Assembly (NCBI GenBank): GCA_039922875.1 | Contig: JBDTDV010000030.1 | Span: forward strand, 1 to 20,176 | Length of the DNA: 20,176 nucleotides | Source of the DNA: JBDTDV01 sp039922875 | Lineage (GTDB): Bacteria; Actinomycetota; Actinomycetes; Actinomycetales; Microbacteriaceae | Reading direction: 5' to 3' | Part shown: positions 1 to 7,607 of the stretch, piece by piece | Position numbering within the stretch: position 1 is the stretch's first letter | Layout: every line of letters begins with the position of its first letter | Translations under genes and position numbers: made by a program | The notes under the pieces: model-generated | What the model was told of the DNA's origin: nothing | Databases searched by the model: none | Seen by the model: the letters and a program-made list of their open reading frames with translations, nothing else

Positions 1-1159
1 CCGTTTCTGGGTTTTGATCATAGATACCACAATCACTGCCGCCCGTGTACTTCGACCAACCGTCAAAGTTCTCGGCATAGCCCTTCACCCAGAACGGGCG
101 CACGAGGCCCGCATCCACAATCCGGTAGATGAACCTCGTCTTGGCCCTATCAGTCTGGATCGGTGCGTCCCCGGGCATCAACGCCACCCAGGATAGACTG
201 CTGCTGTTCTCACCCACAGTAGGGGTGCCATCGAAATGGATGCCGATCTGGTCCGCGTAATAGGAGCCATCCTGCAAAGAGATCGGCCCTTGAGTCTGGA
301 GCAACGTCTGCGCCTGGGCCATCGGATCCAGAGTCAAGTTTCTGGAGATCTGGATCTCCACTTGCGCGTTCGGGAAGCGTTTTTGGACGACTACGTTACA
401 GACGAACGGCGATGGATTGACTCCCGCCCAGTACGGAGCCACACCCTCGCCCGGAGACACATATTGTTCCACACCACACGTGCCACCGGCGCGGCCATTA
501 TTAGATGTCAGCGTCGCAACGATCCGATATCCGGTGGGCTGTCCAACCCAATTCACGCCGTAGTACAACGTGGCAGTAGGGCCGGAAAGCACGTCGTAAT
601 TGCCATCAAGTACGAGGACATCAGCGTCGACTGGTGCCACCGGGTTGGTAACAAGTCCCGTCAGCACGTGCTGATCCTTCGGCAACGTGACAGCACCACC
701 GAACAAACTCAAAGCTCCAGGGGTCAAGCCCCCAATATCCTCTGCGTAGGTCGCCACGGTAAAGGTCGCGTATGACGTAGCCGCAGGCGCAGGATCCGCC
801 TGTGCCGCGAAACCAGTGGTCTGCGCCCCCAGCAGCGGTGCAGGCAGTGACGGCGTCGGTGCCGGTGGTATTGCCGGGCTCGACGCGGTGGCCGGTGTCG
901 CACTACTGGATGGCGCGGTGCCCGGTGTTGGAGTGCCTGGTGTCGCCGTGCCCGGTGTCGATGCCGTGCCCGTCGGCGCCGTTGAAGTGGCTGTCGGGGT
1001 GGGGGTTGGTGTGGCGGGGGTGGCTTGGGCGGAGGTCGGTGCCAGCAGTGCAACCCCAAGTGCCAGCGCCGCAACCCCGGTCAGGGCACTAAAACGCTTC
1101 ATGGTCCGGGAGCGTGGCCCCGTCCAGTCCACAGGCGGGGTCTTCCTTGAGCGTTTCAT
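1..1159 (-). CDS. Secreted protein with Thr/Pro-rich stalk, partial (C-terminus beyond window)
   Basis: The reading frame is open from 1159 to the window edge, 386 codons with no stop. The start at 1159 is chosen because GAAGGA sits just upstream; a second in-frame ATG at 1102 has no comparable site. The N-terminus is basic, followed by a hydrophobic stretch near residues 23-45 and the signal peptidase I site SAQA/TP after residue 46. Residues 47-105 are a Thr/Pro/Ala/Ser stalk containing TPGTA-TPGTP-TPGTA. The rest is a folded-looking region rich in aromatic and small residues, with three cysteines (GGTCGVE, PFVCNV, SDCGIY). No catalytic motif or known domain is recognised, and no LPXTG or membrane anchor is visible because the end is missing. 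It is probably exported and surface-associated or released. The function is unknown. Confidence 0.8.
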   Translation of the reverse strand, partial: MKRSRKTPPVDWTGPRSRTMKRFSALTGVAALALGVALLAPTSAQATPATPTPTPTATSTAPTGTASTPGTATPGTPTPGTAPSSSATPATASSPAIPPAPTPSLPAPLLGAQTTGFAAQADPAPAATSYATFTVATYAEDIGGLTPGALSLFGGAVTLPKDQHVLTGLVTNPVAPVDADVLVLDGNYDVLSGPTATLYYGVNWVGQPTGYRIVATLTSNNGRAGGTCGVEQYVSPGEGVAPYWAGVNPSPFVCNVVVQKRFPNAQVEIQISRNLTLDPMAQAQTLLQTQGPISLQDGSYYADQIGIHFDGTPTVGENSSSLSWVALMPGDAPIQTDRAKTRFIYRIVDAGLVRPFWVKGYAENFDGWSKYTGGSDCGIYDQNPET

Positions 1160-1710
1160 AATTTCCTTCGTTGACTGTTCATCTGGTAACGGGGGTGCTG
1201 GTCTAGCGGCGGTTACGGCACTGCTTTCACGAGTACGGCGAGAACCGCCGGTGAAGGCCTGGCTGTGCCCGCCACTGAGGCAAAGTCCACCGCCTCAATC
1301 CGAGTGAACTCTTCTAGCATCACACACGCCTGACGCCAGACCGGGACCGAACGGGAATAGCCCATCCGGGTCGCATCTGCACCGGACCTTGGTCAATCTC
1401 AATCGCATTGGCGCCAGCCCGGATCGTTGGAACGCGGGCCGTTTGAACAGGCGCCATTACGGTCCGCTTCATCATCAACCGACTCCGCCTCCCGCGTTCA
1501 CATTCCAAAACCTGACCTTTTGAGCTGCGCTCTACAACATCGTGCATTGCCATACTATGACCGCTAACACCGTATGCGATAGACCTAGGTCCCCTCTTTT
1601 TCGGCTGCGAGACCCGATTCAACACACGTGCGCCGAACTGATTCCAGCATGGCGCCGGAAGACCCGGCTGGATGCGGCGTCGGAACCGTAGCCACGCCGC
1701 TGCGCGATGA
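1160..1710. other. Gene-poor intergenic region, about 550 bp
   Basis: No convincing gene is seen. It holds the upstream region of the minus-strand secreted-protein gene; its ribosome-binding site lies at about 1164-1169. Small open frames on the minus strand (about 101 codons from a GTG at 1625, and 35 codons from an ATG at 1320) lack ribosome-binding sites and any recognisable similarity. The stretch may be decayed DNA associated with the adjacent IS30 remnant. Confidence 0.5.
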
Positions 1711-2205
1711 CCACGACGCCAGCCAGATCGCGCTCTACTTCAACTGTTCTGGGCGGGGATGCAAGCGGGTGATTTTCTGACAGATGCTGTGGTCCCGCTC
1801 GGCGTGGACCGAAGGACTGGGACGCGAATTCTGATCACTGCCGGTGGCGTGCGGTCTCGCCGTGGCCGGAACCTCAAAGGACGGTTTTTGACGTTCGCCG
1901 ATCGGGAAGAGATCGCGGTCCTGCGGGCACAGGGGAAGTCGACGCGGCAGATCCGGGTGGCGATCGGGAGGCCGGCATCGACGGTGTCGAGGGGGCTGTC
2001 GCGCAATACCTCTCGGGGGTCCGCGTATCGTGCAACGATCGCTCATGGTCTGGCATACGCGCGCGCGTCGAGGCCGAAGCCAGCCAAGCTCCATACGAAC
2101 CTTCAGCTGCGTGCGAAGGTGGAGAAGGATCTTCAGAAGAAGTACTCGCCCGAGCAAATCTCGGGCCGCCTCAAACGGGAGTTCCCAGACCGGAAGGAGG
2201 CCGAG
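1711..2205 (+). pseudogene. IS30-family transposase remnant, N-terminal part only
   Basis: The frame after the stop at 1708 reads like the N-terminus of actinobacterial IS30 transposases. Diagnostic pieces are LLQLFWAGMQAGDF, then GRFLTFADREEIAVLRAQGK with the helix-turn-helix segment GRPASTVSRGLSRN. After these come YRATIAHGLAYARASRPKPA and KYSPEQISGRLKREFPD. The similarity stops near 2192, where the family normally continues into the SHETIYQ region and the DDE catalytic core. The whole catalytic domain is therefore missing. The frame stays open across map on the opposite strand, but that part is antisense and does not belong to the transposase. Which start codon the intact gene used is unclear. 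No terminal inverted repeats were found. The remnant points towards map and marks a probable rearrangement breakpoint. Confidence 0.85.
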
Positions 2206-3036
2206 TTACGGGATCGGTACCGGGACGATGCCCAACTCGGCCAGGCCCGCGGCACCACCGTCGTCGGCGGTGAGGACCCAGATGCCGTCCTGGTGTACCG
2301 CGACGGAATGCTCCCAGTGTGCCGCGGCCAGCCCGTCCTCGGTGGCGACCGTCCAGCCGTCCTCGCGCACATATGTGTCTGGGCTGCCCAGCACGATCAT
2401 CGGCTCGATGGCCACCACGAGACCTGGCTTGACCTCTGGCCCCCGATGGCGTACAGAATAGTTGAATACCGGTGGGTCCTCGTGCATACTCCGGCCGATG
2501 CCGTGCCCGACATAGTCGGTGAGGATGCCATACTCCCCGCAAGACTCGACGTATTCCTGGATCGCCTCGCCGACCTCGTTCAGGAATCTCGCGCCGGCCA
2601 GTGCGGCGATGCCGCGCCAGAGGGATTGCTCGGTGACCTCGGAGAGCCGTTGCCGCTCGGCCACGACGGCCGGCCGCTCGGGGTCCGGCAGCACGATGCT
2701 GATAGCCGCGTCGCCATTCCAGCCGTTGAGAATTGCGCCGCTATCGATCGAAAGGATGTCGCCGCGCGCCAATTCGCGCGACCCGGGGATGCCGTGCACC
2801 ACGTCGTCGTTGATCGAGGCGCAGATGGTGTGATGGTAGCCGGGCTCCAGCATGAAATTCGGCTGTCCACCACGGTCACGGATCGCCGCTTCGGCACGCT
2901 GGTCGAGCTCCAGGGTCGTCACGCCGAGGCGAGTCGACTCCCGAACCGCCGCCAGTGAGGCGGCGGTAGCAAGCCCGGGCGGCACCATCAGCCGCAGTTG
3001 AGCCGGCGATTTGTAGATTGAGCGGCGCAGGCTCAT
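2206..3036 (-). CDS. map: Methionine aminopeptidase, type I
   Basis: It removes the initiator methionine from new proteins. The product is 276 residues. All five metal ligands of the family can be placed: D98 (SIDSG), D109 (NGDA), H178 (VGHG), E211 (AIEP) and E242 (WEH). The substrate-binding histidine H81 lies in VHGIPG. The gene follows adk after 32 bases, as is common in spc operons. It is the last operon gene in the window: its stop codon directly abuts the truncated IS30 transposase. infA and rpoA-region genes, which commonly follow, are absent, and no clear terminator is visible after the stop. The C-terminus looks complete, so the enzyme is probably functional. Confidence 0.96.
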   Translation of the reverse strand: MSLRRSIYKSPAQLRLMVPPGLATAASLAAVRESTRLGVTTLELDQRAEAAIRDRGGQPNFMLEPGYHHTICASINDDVVHGIPGSRELARGDILSIDSGAILNGWNGDAAISIVLPDPERPAVVAERQRLSEVTEQSLWRGIAALAGARFLNEVGEAIQEYVESCGEYGILTDYVGHGIGRSMHEDPPVFNYSVRHRGPEVKPGLVVAIEPMIVLGSPDTYVREDGWTVATEDGLAAAHWEHSVAVHQDGIWVLTADDGGAAGLAELGIVPVPIP

Positions 3037-3068
3037 CCGCGCACCCGTACCGCCGAATAGCCGTTCAT

Positions 3069-3680
3069 TCAGGCCACGGACTCGTCATCACCGTCACCGG
3101 TGCAGGTCAGGTCGCCCTCCGCGAGACTGGTCATGATCCGCTGGGTGACCTCGTCCACCTCGCCGATCGCGTCGATCTCCACGACGAGCCCGCGGCTGCG
3201 GTAGACCTCAAGCAGCGGAGCCGTCTGGCTCGCGTAGAGATCCAGCCGGTGCCGGATAACCTCCTCGGAGTCATCGCTGCGGCCCTGTGCAGCAGCTCGC
3301 TTGAGGATCCGCGCGACAACCGCCTCGGTATCCGCGACAAGTTGAATAACCGCATTGAGCCTGGCGTTCTTCGCGGTCAACAGGTTGTCGAGTTCGAGAA
3401 CCTGATCGGTGGTCCGCGGGTAGCCGTCCAAAAGAAAGCCGTGGGCGGCATCCGGCTTGCTCAGCCTGGCCCGGACAATATCGTTGGTGAGGCTGTCGGG
3501 GACGTATTCCCCGGAATCCATATACGCCTTGGCCAATAGCCCGAGCTCTGTCCCGTTGCGCACGTTAGCACGGAAGATGTCACCGGTGGATATTGCGGGA
3601 ACACCGTAGCTCTGTGCCAGGCGCGCGGCCTGGGTACCCTTTCCGGATCCGGGCGGCCCGATCAGCAGCAATCTGGTCAT
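3069..3680 (-). CDS. adk: Adenylate kinase, short-lid form
   Basis: It catalyses ATP + AMP = 2 ADP in the cytoplasm. The start at 3680 is set by the typical N-terminus MTRLLLIGPPGSGKGT and by the ATGA overlap with the secY stop; the frame stays open upstream, but only antisense-like through secY. The product is 203 residues with the P-loop GPPGSGKGT at 8-16, the STGD AMP-site region at 31-34, DGYPRT at 85-90 and a short lid near 128-146. The lid has no zinc-binding cysteines, as usual in actinobacteria. The last 12 or so residues are acidic and polar (GDGDDE) and lie beyond the usual fold. It is translationally coupled to secY. Confidence 0.96.
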   Translation of the reverse strand: MTRLLLIGPPGSGKGTQAARLAQSYGVPAISTGDIFRANVRNGTELGLLAKAYMDSGEYVPDSLTNDIVRARLSKPDAAHGFLLDGYPRTTDQVLELDNLLTAKNARLNAVIQLVADTEAVVARILKRAAAQGRSDDSEEVIRHRLDLYASQTAPLLEVYRSRGLVVEIDAIGEVDEVTQRIMTSLAEGDLTCTGDGDDESVA

Positions 3681-4999
3681 TTCAGCAAACCCTCGTAGTG
3701 GCGCTGTTGTAGTTGAGCGTCGATTTGTTTGACCGTCTCCAGCCCCACGCCGATAATGATCAAAATGGATGCGCCGCCGAACGGGAAGTTCTGATTCGCT
3801 CCGACCATCACGAAGGCGATCAGCGGGATCAGCGATACCAGTCCGAGGTAAATCGATCCGGGCAGGGTCACCCGGTTCAGCACATACTCCAAATACTCGG
3901 CGGTGGGGCGTCCGGCCCGGATCCCCGGGATGAACCCGCCGTATTTCTTCATGTTGTCTGCTACCTCTTCCGGGTTGAAGGTAATCGCCACGTAGAAGTA
4001 GGTAAAGCCGATGATCAACAGGAAGTACGTCAGCATGTACAGCGGGTGGTCGCCCTTGGTCATGGTGTCGTTGATCCAGGTAACCCAGAAGGCCGGCTGC
4101 TTGCCCGGTGCCGGCTGGTTGAACTGTGCGACCAGGGCGGGCAGATACAACAGGGACGCCGCGAAGATGATCGGGATTACCCCGGCCATATTCACCTTGA
4201 TGGGAATGTAGGTGTTGTTGCCACCGTAGGTTCTTCGGCCGACCATGCGTTTGGCGTACTGCACCGGAACGCGCCGCATCGACTGCTCGACGAAGACGAT
4301 CAGCGTGGTGATGACCAGGCCGATCACGATCACGATCATCATGGTGTCCACGCCGCGGGACTGGCCGATCGCCGCCAGAGAGGACGGGAACTGGGCCGCG
4401 ATAGAGATGAAGATCAACAGCGACATGCCGTTGCCGACCCCGCGCTCGGTGACCAGCTCGCCCATCCACATGATCAAGCCGGTGCCGGCGGTCATGGTCA
4501 TCACCATCAGTACGATGATGTACCAGGAGTCGTCGGTGATCAGCTGGGTGCACTCCTGAACACTGGTGCTGCCGAACAGGGCGCCGCTGCGGGCCACGGT
4601 GACCAGCGTCGTGGACTGCAGGATCCCCAGCGCAATGGTCAGGTACCTGGTGTACTGGGTCAAGGTCGCTTGACCGGCCTGACCATCCTTGTACAGGGTT
4701 TCGAAGTGCGGGATGACCACCCGCAGCAGCTGCACGATAATCGACGCGGTGATGTAGGGCATGATGCCCAGGGCGAAGATGGACAGTTGCAGGAGCGCGC
4801 CACCGCTGAACAGATTCACCAGTTCGTAAAGACCGGCGGTGCCTTGATTGGCGGCCAGACAGGTCTGTACATTCGCGAAGTCGACAAACGGCGTGGGAAT
4901 GAACGAACCCAGCCGGAACACCGCGAGGATGATGATGGTGAAGCCGATCTTGTTTCGAAGATCGGGTGTGCGGAAGATCCGCGCAATGGCGCTGAACAA
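3677..4999 (-). CDS. secY: Preprotein translocase subunit SecY
   Basis: This is the channel subunit of the SecYEG translocon in the cytoplasmic membrane. The 440-residue product has the family signature near the N-terminus (FRTPDLRNKIGF, then RLGSFIPTPFVD) and about ten hydrophobic segments. It also has the conserved cytoplasmic loop AKRMVGRRTYGGNNTYIPIK and the region GFIPGIRAGRPTAEYL. The best start is a TTG at 4997-4999, preceded by CAGGA at a suitable distance; no in-frame ATG gives a full N-terminus. A 137-bp spacer with hairpins separates it from rplO, while it overlaps adk by four bases. Confidence 0.96.
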   Translation of the reverse strand: MFSAIARIFRTPDLRNKIGFTIIILAVFRLGSFIPTPFVDFANVQTCLAANQGTAGLYELVNLFSGGALLQLSIFALGIMPYITASIIVQLLRVVIPHFETLYKDGQAGQATLTQYTRYLTIALGILQSTTLVTVARSGALFGSTSVQECTQLITDDSWYIIVLMVMTMTAGTGLIMWMGELVTERGVGNGMSLLIFISIAAQFPSSLAAIGQSRGVDTMMIVIVIGLVITTLIVFVEQSMRRVPVQYAKRMVGRRTYGGNNTYIPIKVNMAGVIPIIFAASLLYLPALVAQFNQPAPGKQPAFWVTWINDTMTKGDHPLYMLTYFLLIIGFTYFYVAITFNPEEVADNMKKYGGFIPGIRAGRPTAEYLEYVLNRVTLPGSIYLGLVSLIPLIAFVMVGANQNFPFGGASILIIIGVGLETVKQIDAQLQQRHYEGLLK

Positions 5000-5032
5000 A
5001 GGGCGTCCTGCTTTCCTGTAAGGAGTCGGTCG

Positions 5033-5112
5033 GGGTGGCGACGAGAGCCGCCACCCGACGTGACTACTTTACGTCGACTCCGCTGACGGGCGATATCCGG
5101 CCGCTTCAGCGG
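5033..5112 (-). promoter_or_regulatory. Hairpins in the rplO-secY spacer
   Basis: The only long spacer at the distal end of the operon contains a perfect 8-bp stem (gggtggcg at 5033-5040 with cgccaccc at 5049-5056, 8-nt loop). It also contains a second inverted repeat (CCGCTGA at 5090-5096 with TCAGCGG at 5106-5112). Neither is followed by a clear T-run on the minus strand. These could tune secY expression, stabilise or process the mRNA, or be incidental in high-GC DNA. The assignment is inferred from structure only. Confidence 0.4.
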
Positions 5113-5136
5113 CGACCGCGACGCTACCGCGTCAGA

Positions 5137-5751
5137 CTACTTGTTGACAGAGCCACCGGCTGCAACAATCTTCTGCTCTGCCGAGCCGGAAACCTTGTCG
5201 ACCGCAACGTTTAGTTTAACCGCAATCTCGCCGGAGCCGAGAACTTTGACCTTCTCGTTCTTGCGAACCGCACCCTTTGCGACCAGGTCGAGGATGGTGA
5301 CATCGCCTCCGGCCGGGTACAACTCGGCGAGCTTCTCCAGGTTCACCACCTGATATTCCACCCGGAAGGGGTTCTTGAATCCGCGCAGTTTCGGGGTGCG
5401 CATGTGCAGCGGCATCTGGCCGCCCTCGAACCCGATCTTGACCTGGTACCTGGCCTTGGTGCCCTTGGTACCTCGGCCGGCGGTCTTGCCCTTTGACCCC
5501 TCGCCACGACCGACGCGGGTCCGGTCCTTCTTGGCGCCGGGCGCTGGCCGCAGGTGGTGCACCTTCAGCACGTGCTCGCGGGTTTCCGGCTCAACAGCGG
5601 CCTTCTTCTTCGCACTGGTCGCTGAGCTTGCCGAAGCGCCCTTCGCGGCACCCCCCTTGGCGGTACTCGCCTTGGCGGTACTCGTCTTGGCGGTACTCGT
5701 CTTGGCGGTACTCCCCTTCGCGGGGGCCGTGGTTTCTTTCTCGTCAGCCAT
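5137..5751 (-). CDS. rplO: 50S ribosomal protein L15 with repeat-built N-terminal extension
   Basis: L15 binds 23S rRNA in the large subunit. The conserved core starts at about residue 62 with VLKVHHLRPAPGAKK and continues with RVGRGEGSKGKTAGRGTKG. The product is 204 residues, against roughly 145-150 for typical L15. The extra length is a 60-residue Ala/Lys/Thr/Ser N-terminus containing four STAK(T/A) units, encoded by a 15-nt tandem repeat at 5656-5715. A segment ASASSATSA comes from an interspersed repeat motif at 5617-5640. The start overlaps the rpmD stop by one base, which supports the long form; no later start has comparable coupling. The tail is basic and probably disordered. Confidence 0.95.
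   Translation of the reverse strand: MADEKETTAPAKGSTAKTSTAKTSTAKASTAKGGAAKGASASSATSAKKKAAVEPETREHVLKVHHLRPAPGAKKDRTRVGRGEGSKGKTAGRGTKGTKARYQVKIGFEGGQMPLHMRTPKLRGFKNPFRVEYQVVNLEKLAELYPAGGDVTILDLVAKGAVRKNEKVKVLGSGEIAVKLNVAVDKVSGSAEQKIVAAGGSVNK
5617..5640. repeat. REP-like interspersed motif inside rplO
   Basis: The plus-strand motif GGTCGCTGAGCTTGCCGAAG recurs, with small changes, at the 3' end of rplD (13306-13358). A related form lies at the 3' end of rpsE (5962-5979) and a weaker form in rpsQ (9749-9768). Short GCTGAGC-TGTCGAAG-type repeats are familiar from many high-GC genomes (recalled, not searched). Here it encodes part of the low-complexity N-terminus of L15. Confidence 0.6.
5656..5715. 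repeat. 15-nt tandem repeat in rplO, four units
   Basis: Four contiguous 15-base units (cttggcggtactcgt type) begin at 5656, 5671, 5686 and 5701. They differ only at the last two or three bases. In frame they encode the STAKT/STAKA pentapeptide. The unit length is a multiple of three, so copy-number change by slippage would lengthen or shorten L15 without breaking the frame. Confidence 0.9.
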
Positions 5752-5939
5752 TAGTCAATCTCCTCGACCCTTACCAGGTGCGCGACGGTGTTGACGTATC
5801 CGCGGTTCTGCGAGTTGTCCTCACGAACCACGACGTCGCCGATGCGCTTGAGTCCCAGGCTGCGAAGCGTGTCGCGCTGGTTCTGCTTCTCACTTACTTT
5901 GGACTTGATCTGCGTCACTTTGAGCCGCGCGGCCATCAT
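5751..5939 (-). CDS. rpmD: 50S ribosomal protein L30
   Basis: A small large-subunit protein of 62 residues, normal length for the bacterial family. The sequence LKVTQIKSKVSEKQNQRDTL followed by LGLKRIGDVVVREDN is characteristic. Its start overlaps the rpsE stop by four bases and its stop shares one base with the rplO start, so all three genes are probably translated in a coupled manner. Confidence 0.95.
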   Translation of the reverse strand: MMAARLKVTQIKSKVSEKQNQRDTLRSLGLKRIGDVVVREDNSQNRGYVNTVAHLVRVEEID

Positions 5940-6694
5940 GCACCTGCCTTAGTTGGCTCGCCTGAGCCCTGTCGAAGGGTTGCCGCCGCTTCGGCCAGCG
6001 CGGCCTCGGTCCGCAGCAGTCGTGCCGGCGCGACGGCGTCGAAGTCGAGACCGCGACGAGCGGCCACGGCACGCGGCTCCTCGAGCTGCTGCAACGCTGC
6101 GACGGTGGCGTGCACGATGTTGATCGTGTTCGACGAGCCGAGCGACTTGCTCAAGATGTCATGGATGCCGGCGCACTCCAGAACGGCGCGCACCGGGCCA
6201 CCGGCGATGACACCGGTTCCGGCTGCTGCCGGTCGCAGCAACACGACCCCGGCTGCGGCCTCGCCCTGGACGGGATGCGGGATAGTCTTGCCGACACGAG
6301 GAACCCGGAAGAAGTTCTTCTTCGCCTCCTCGACGCCCTTGGAGATTGCCAGCGGCACCTCGCGGGCCTTGCCGTAACCTACGCCGACCATGCCGTTTCC
6401 GTCGCCGACGACGACCAGGGCGGTGAAGCTGAACCGACGTCCGCCCTTGACCACCTTGGACACCCGGTTGATGGTCACGACGCGCTCCAGGAACTGGCTC
6501 TTGTCGTCCCGGCTACCGCGGTCGCGGTTCGGGTTGCGCTCCCGTCCGCCGCGACGGGCCTCGCGAGGCTCGTTCTGCTTGGGCTCGGTCGAGGCGGCGG
6601 TCTCCACTGGCGTCTCGGCTGCTGGGGCATCCGCCACAGTGTGCTCCTTGCTTACGTTCTTCTCTGGCACGTTGTCAGTTGGTGCAGTGCTCAC
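5936..6694 (-). CDS. rpsE: 30S ribosomal protein S5 with extended termini
   Basis: S5 shapes decoding accuracy in the small subunit. The product is 252 residues, longer than the usual 165-200. The S5 N-terminal domain starts near residue 66 (FLERVVTINRVSKVVKGGRR, then FSFTALVVVGDGNG) and the C-terminal domain contains HATVAALQQLEEPRAVAARRG. Residues 1-62 are an acidic then Arg-rich low-complexity extension. The C-terminal stretch ATLRQGSGEPTKAGA is partly encoded by an interspersed-repeat motif at 5962-5979. It overlaps rplR and rpmD by four bases each. Confidence 0.95.
   Translation of the reverse strand: MSTAPTDNVPEKNVSKEHTVADAPAAETPVETAASTEPKQNEPREARRGGRERNPNRDRGSRDDKSQFLERVVTINRVSKVVKGGRRFSFTALVVVGDGNGMVGVGYGKAREVPLAISKGVEEAKKNFFRVPRVGKTIPHPVQGEAAAGVVLLRPAAAGTGVIAGGPVRAVLECAGIHDILSKSLGSSNTINIVHATVAALQQLEEPRAVAARRGLDFDAVAPARLLRTEAALAEAAATLRQGSGEPTKAGA
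5962..5979. repeat. REP-like motif at the 3' end of rpsE
   Basis: CTGAGCCCTGTCGAAGGG lies within the last codons of rpsE and supplies the C-terminal residues TLRQGSG. It resembles the CTGAGC-TGTCGAAGGG class of short interspersed repeats and is related to the motifs in rplO and rplD. Membership is judged by eye. Confidence 0.5.
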
Positions 6695-7068
6695 AGGTTC
6701 AATCCACCCTCTCGAGCTCCATCGGCAATCGCGGCGACGCGGCCGGCGTATTTGCTGCCACCTCGGTCGAACACGACCTCGGCGATTCCGGCGCTCTTCG
6801 CGCGCTCGGCGATCAACTCGCCGACCCGGTGTGCCTTGGCGGTCTTGTCGCCGTCGAATGCGCGCAAATCCGCTTCCAGGGTCGAGGCAGACGCGAGAGT
6901 GTGTCCCTTGCTGTCATCGACGACCTGAACGAAGACATGCCGCGCCGACCGGGTGACCACCATGCGTGGCCGCAGTTCCGTTCCGACGATCTTCTTGCGA
7001 AGCCGGGCGTGCCTACGATTACGGGCGGCCGACTTGCTCTTTCCTCTAGTTCCGAGGGCCATGGTCAC
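6691..7068 (-). CDS. rplR: 50S ribosomal protein L18
   Basis: L18 binds 5S rRNA and docks it to the central protuberance. The 125-residue product has the basic N-terminus (RNRRHARLRKKIVGTELRPR), the conserved region RSARHVFVQVVDD and the C-terminal GGSKYAGRVAAIADGAREGG. Length is normal. It overlaps rplF and rpsE by four bases each. Confidence 0.96.
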   Translation of the reverse strand: MTMALGTRGKSKSAARNRRHARLRKKIVGTELRPRMVVTRSARHVFVQVVDDSKGHTLASASTLEADLRAFDGDKTAKAHRVGELIAERAKSAGIAEVVFDRGGSKYAGRVAAIADGAREGGLNL

Positions 7069-7601
7069 TTACCACTCTTTCCGGCCTTGCGGCGAACAAT
7101 CTCGCCTGCGTAACGCACGCCCTTGCCCTTATAGGGCTCCGGCTTGCGAATCTTACGGATGTTGGCGGCTGCCTCACCGACGGCCTGCTTGTCGATCCCG
7201 CTCACCGTGAGTTTGGTGTTCCCCTCCACGGTCAAGCTGATACCAGCCGGTGGTTCGACGGTGACCGGGTGCGAGAAGCCGAGGGCGAACTCGACCGAGC
7301 TGCCCTTCTGCGCGACACGGTAACCGGTGCCGACGATTTCCAGACCCTTGGAGTAACCCTCGGTCACGCCGATGATCTGATTGTGGATCAGCGTGCGGGT
7401 CAGCCCGTGCAGCGAACGCGATTCGCGCTCATCGTCCGGTCGGGTGACCAGCACCTGGCCGTCTTTCAGGGCGGCCTTGATCGGGTTGGCAACGACCAGC
7501 GACAACTCGCCCTTCGGGCCCTTGACCGTAACGGCCTGCCCGCTGATCTTCACATCGACTCCCGCGGGAATGTCGATAGGCAGTCTTCCAATTCGTGACA
7601 T
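7065..7601 (-). CDS. rplF: 50S ribosomal protein L6
   Basis: L6 lies near the factor-binding site of the large subunit. The 178-residue product has the family start MSRIGRLPIDIPAGVDV and the N-domain motif VKGPKGELS. The C-terminal signature KPEPYKGKGVRYAGE includes the strongly conserved PYKGKG. It follows rpsH after six bases and overlaps rplR by four. Confidence 0.97.
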   Translation of the reverse strand: MSRIGRLPIDIPAGVDVKISGQAVTVKGPKGELSLVVANPIKAALKDGQVLVTRPDDERESRSLHGLTRTLIHNQIIGVTEGYSKGLEIVGTGYRVAQKGSSVEFALGFSHPVTVEPPAGISLTVEGNTKLTVSGIDKQAVGEAAANIRKIRKPEPYKGKGVRYAGEIVRRKAGKSGK

Positions 7602-7607
7602 GAGGAG

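Noticed and set aside
236..1307. Plus- and minus-strand open frames of 116-179 codons near the left end
   Set aside because: They are shadows of the minus-strand secreted-protein gene, which has a signal peptide, ribosome-binding site and no stop up to the edge.
1213..1625. Small minus-strand frames (101 and 35 codons)
   Set aside because: GTG or ATG starts without ribosome-binding sites and no recognisable sequence; kept only as an intergenic note.
1759..2958. A 399-codon plus-strand frame beginning in the IS30 remnant
   Set aside because: Only the first part up to about 2192 resembles a transposase. The remainder is antisense to map, whose catalytic residues are all intact on the other strand.
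3681..5054. Upstream extension of the adk frame to 661 codons
   Set aside because: The extension overlaps secY in another frame and has no similarity to adenylate kinase. The P-loop N-terminus sets the start at 3680.
3713..5086. A 457-codon plus-strand frame
   Set aside because: It is antisense to secY, rich in His/Asp/Gly as typical for shadow frames in high-GC DNA.
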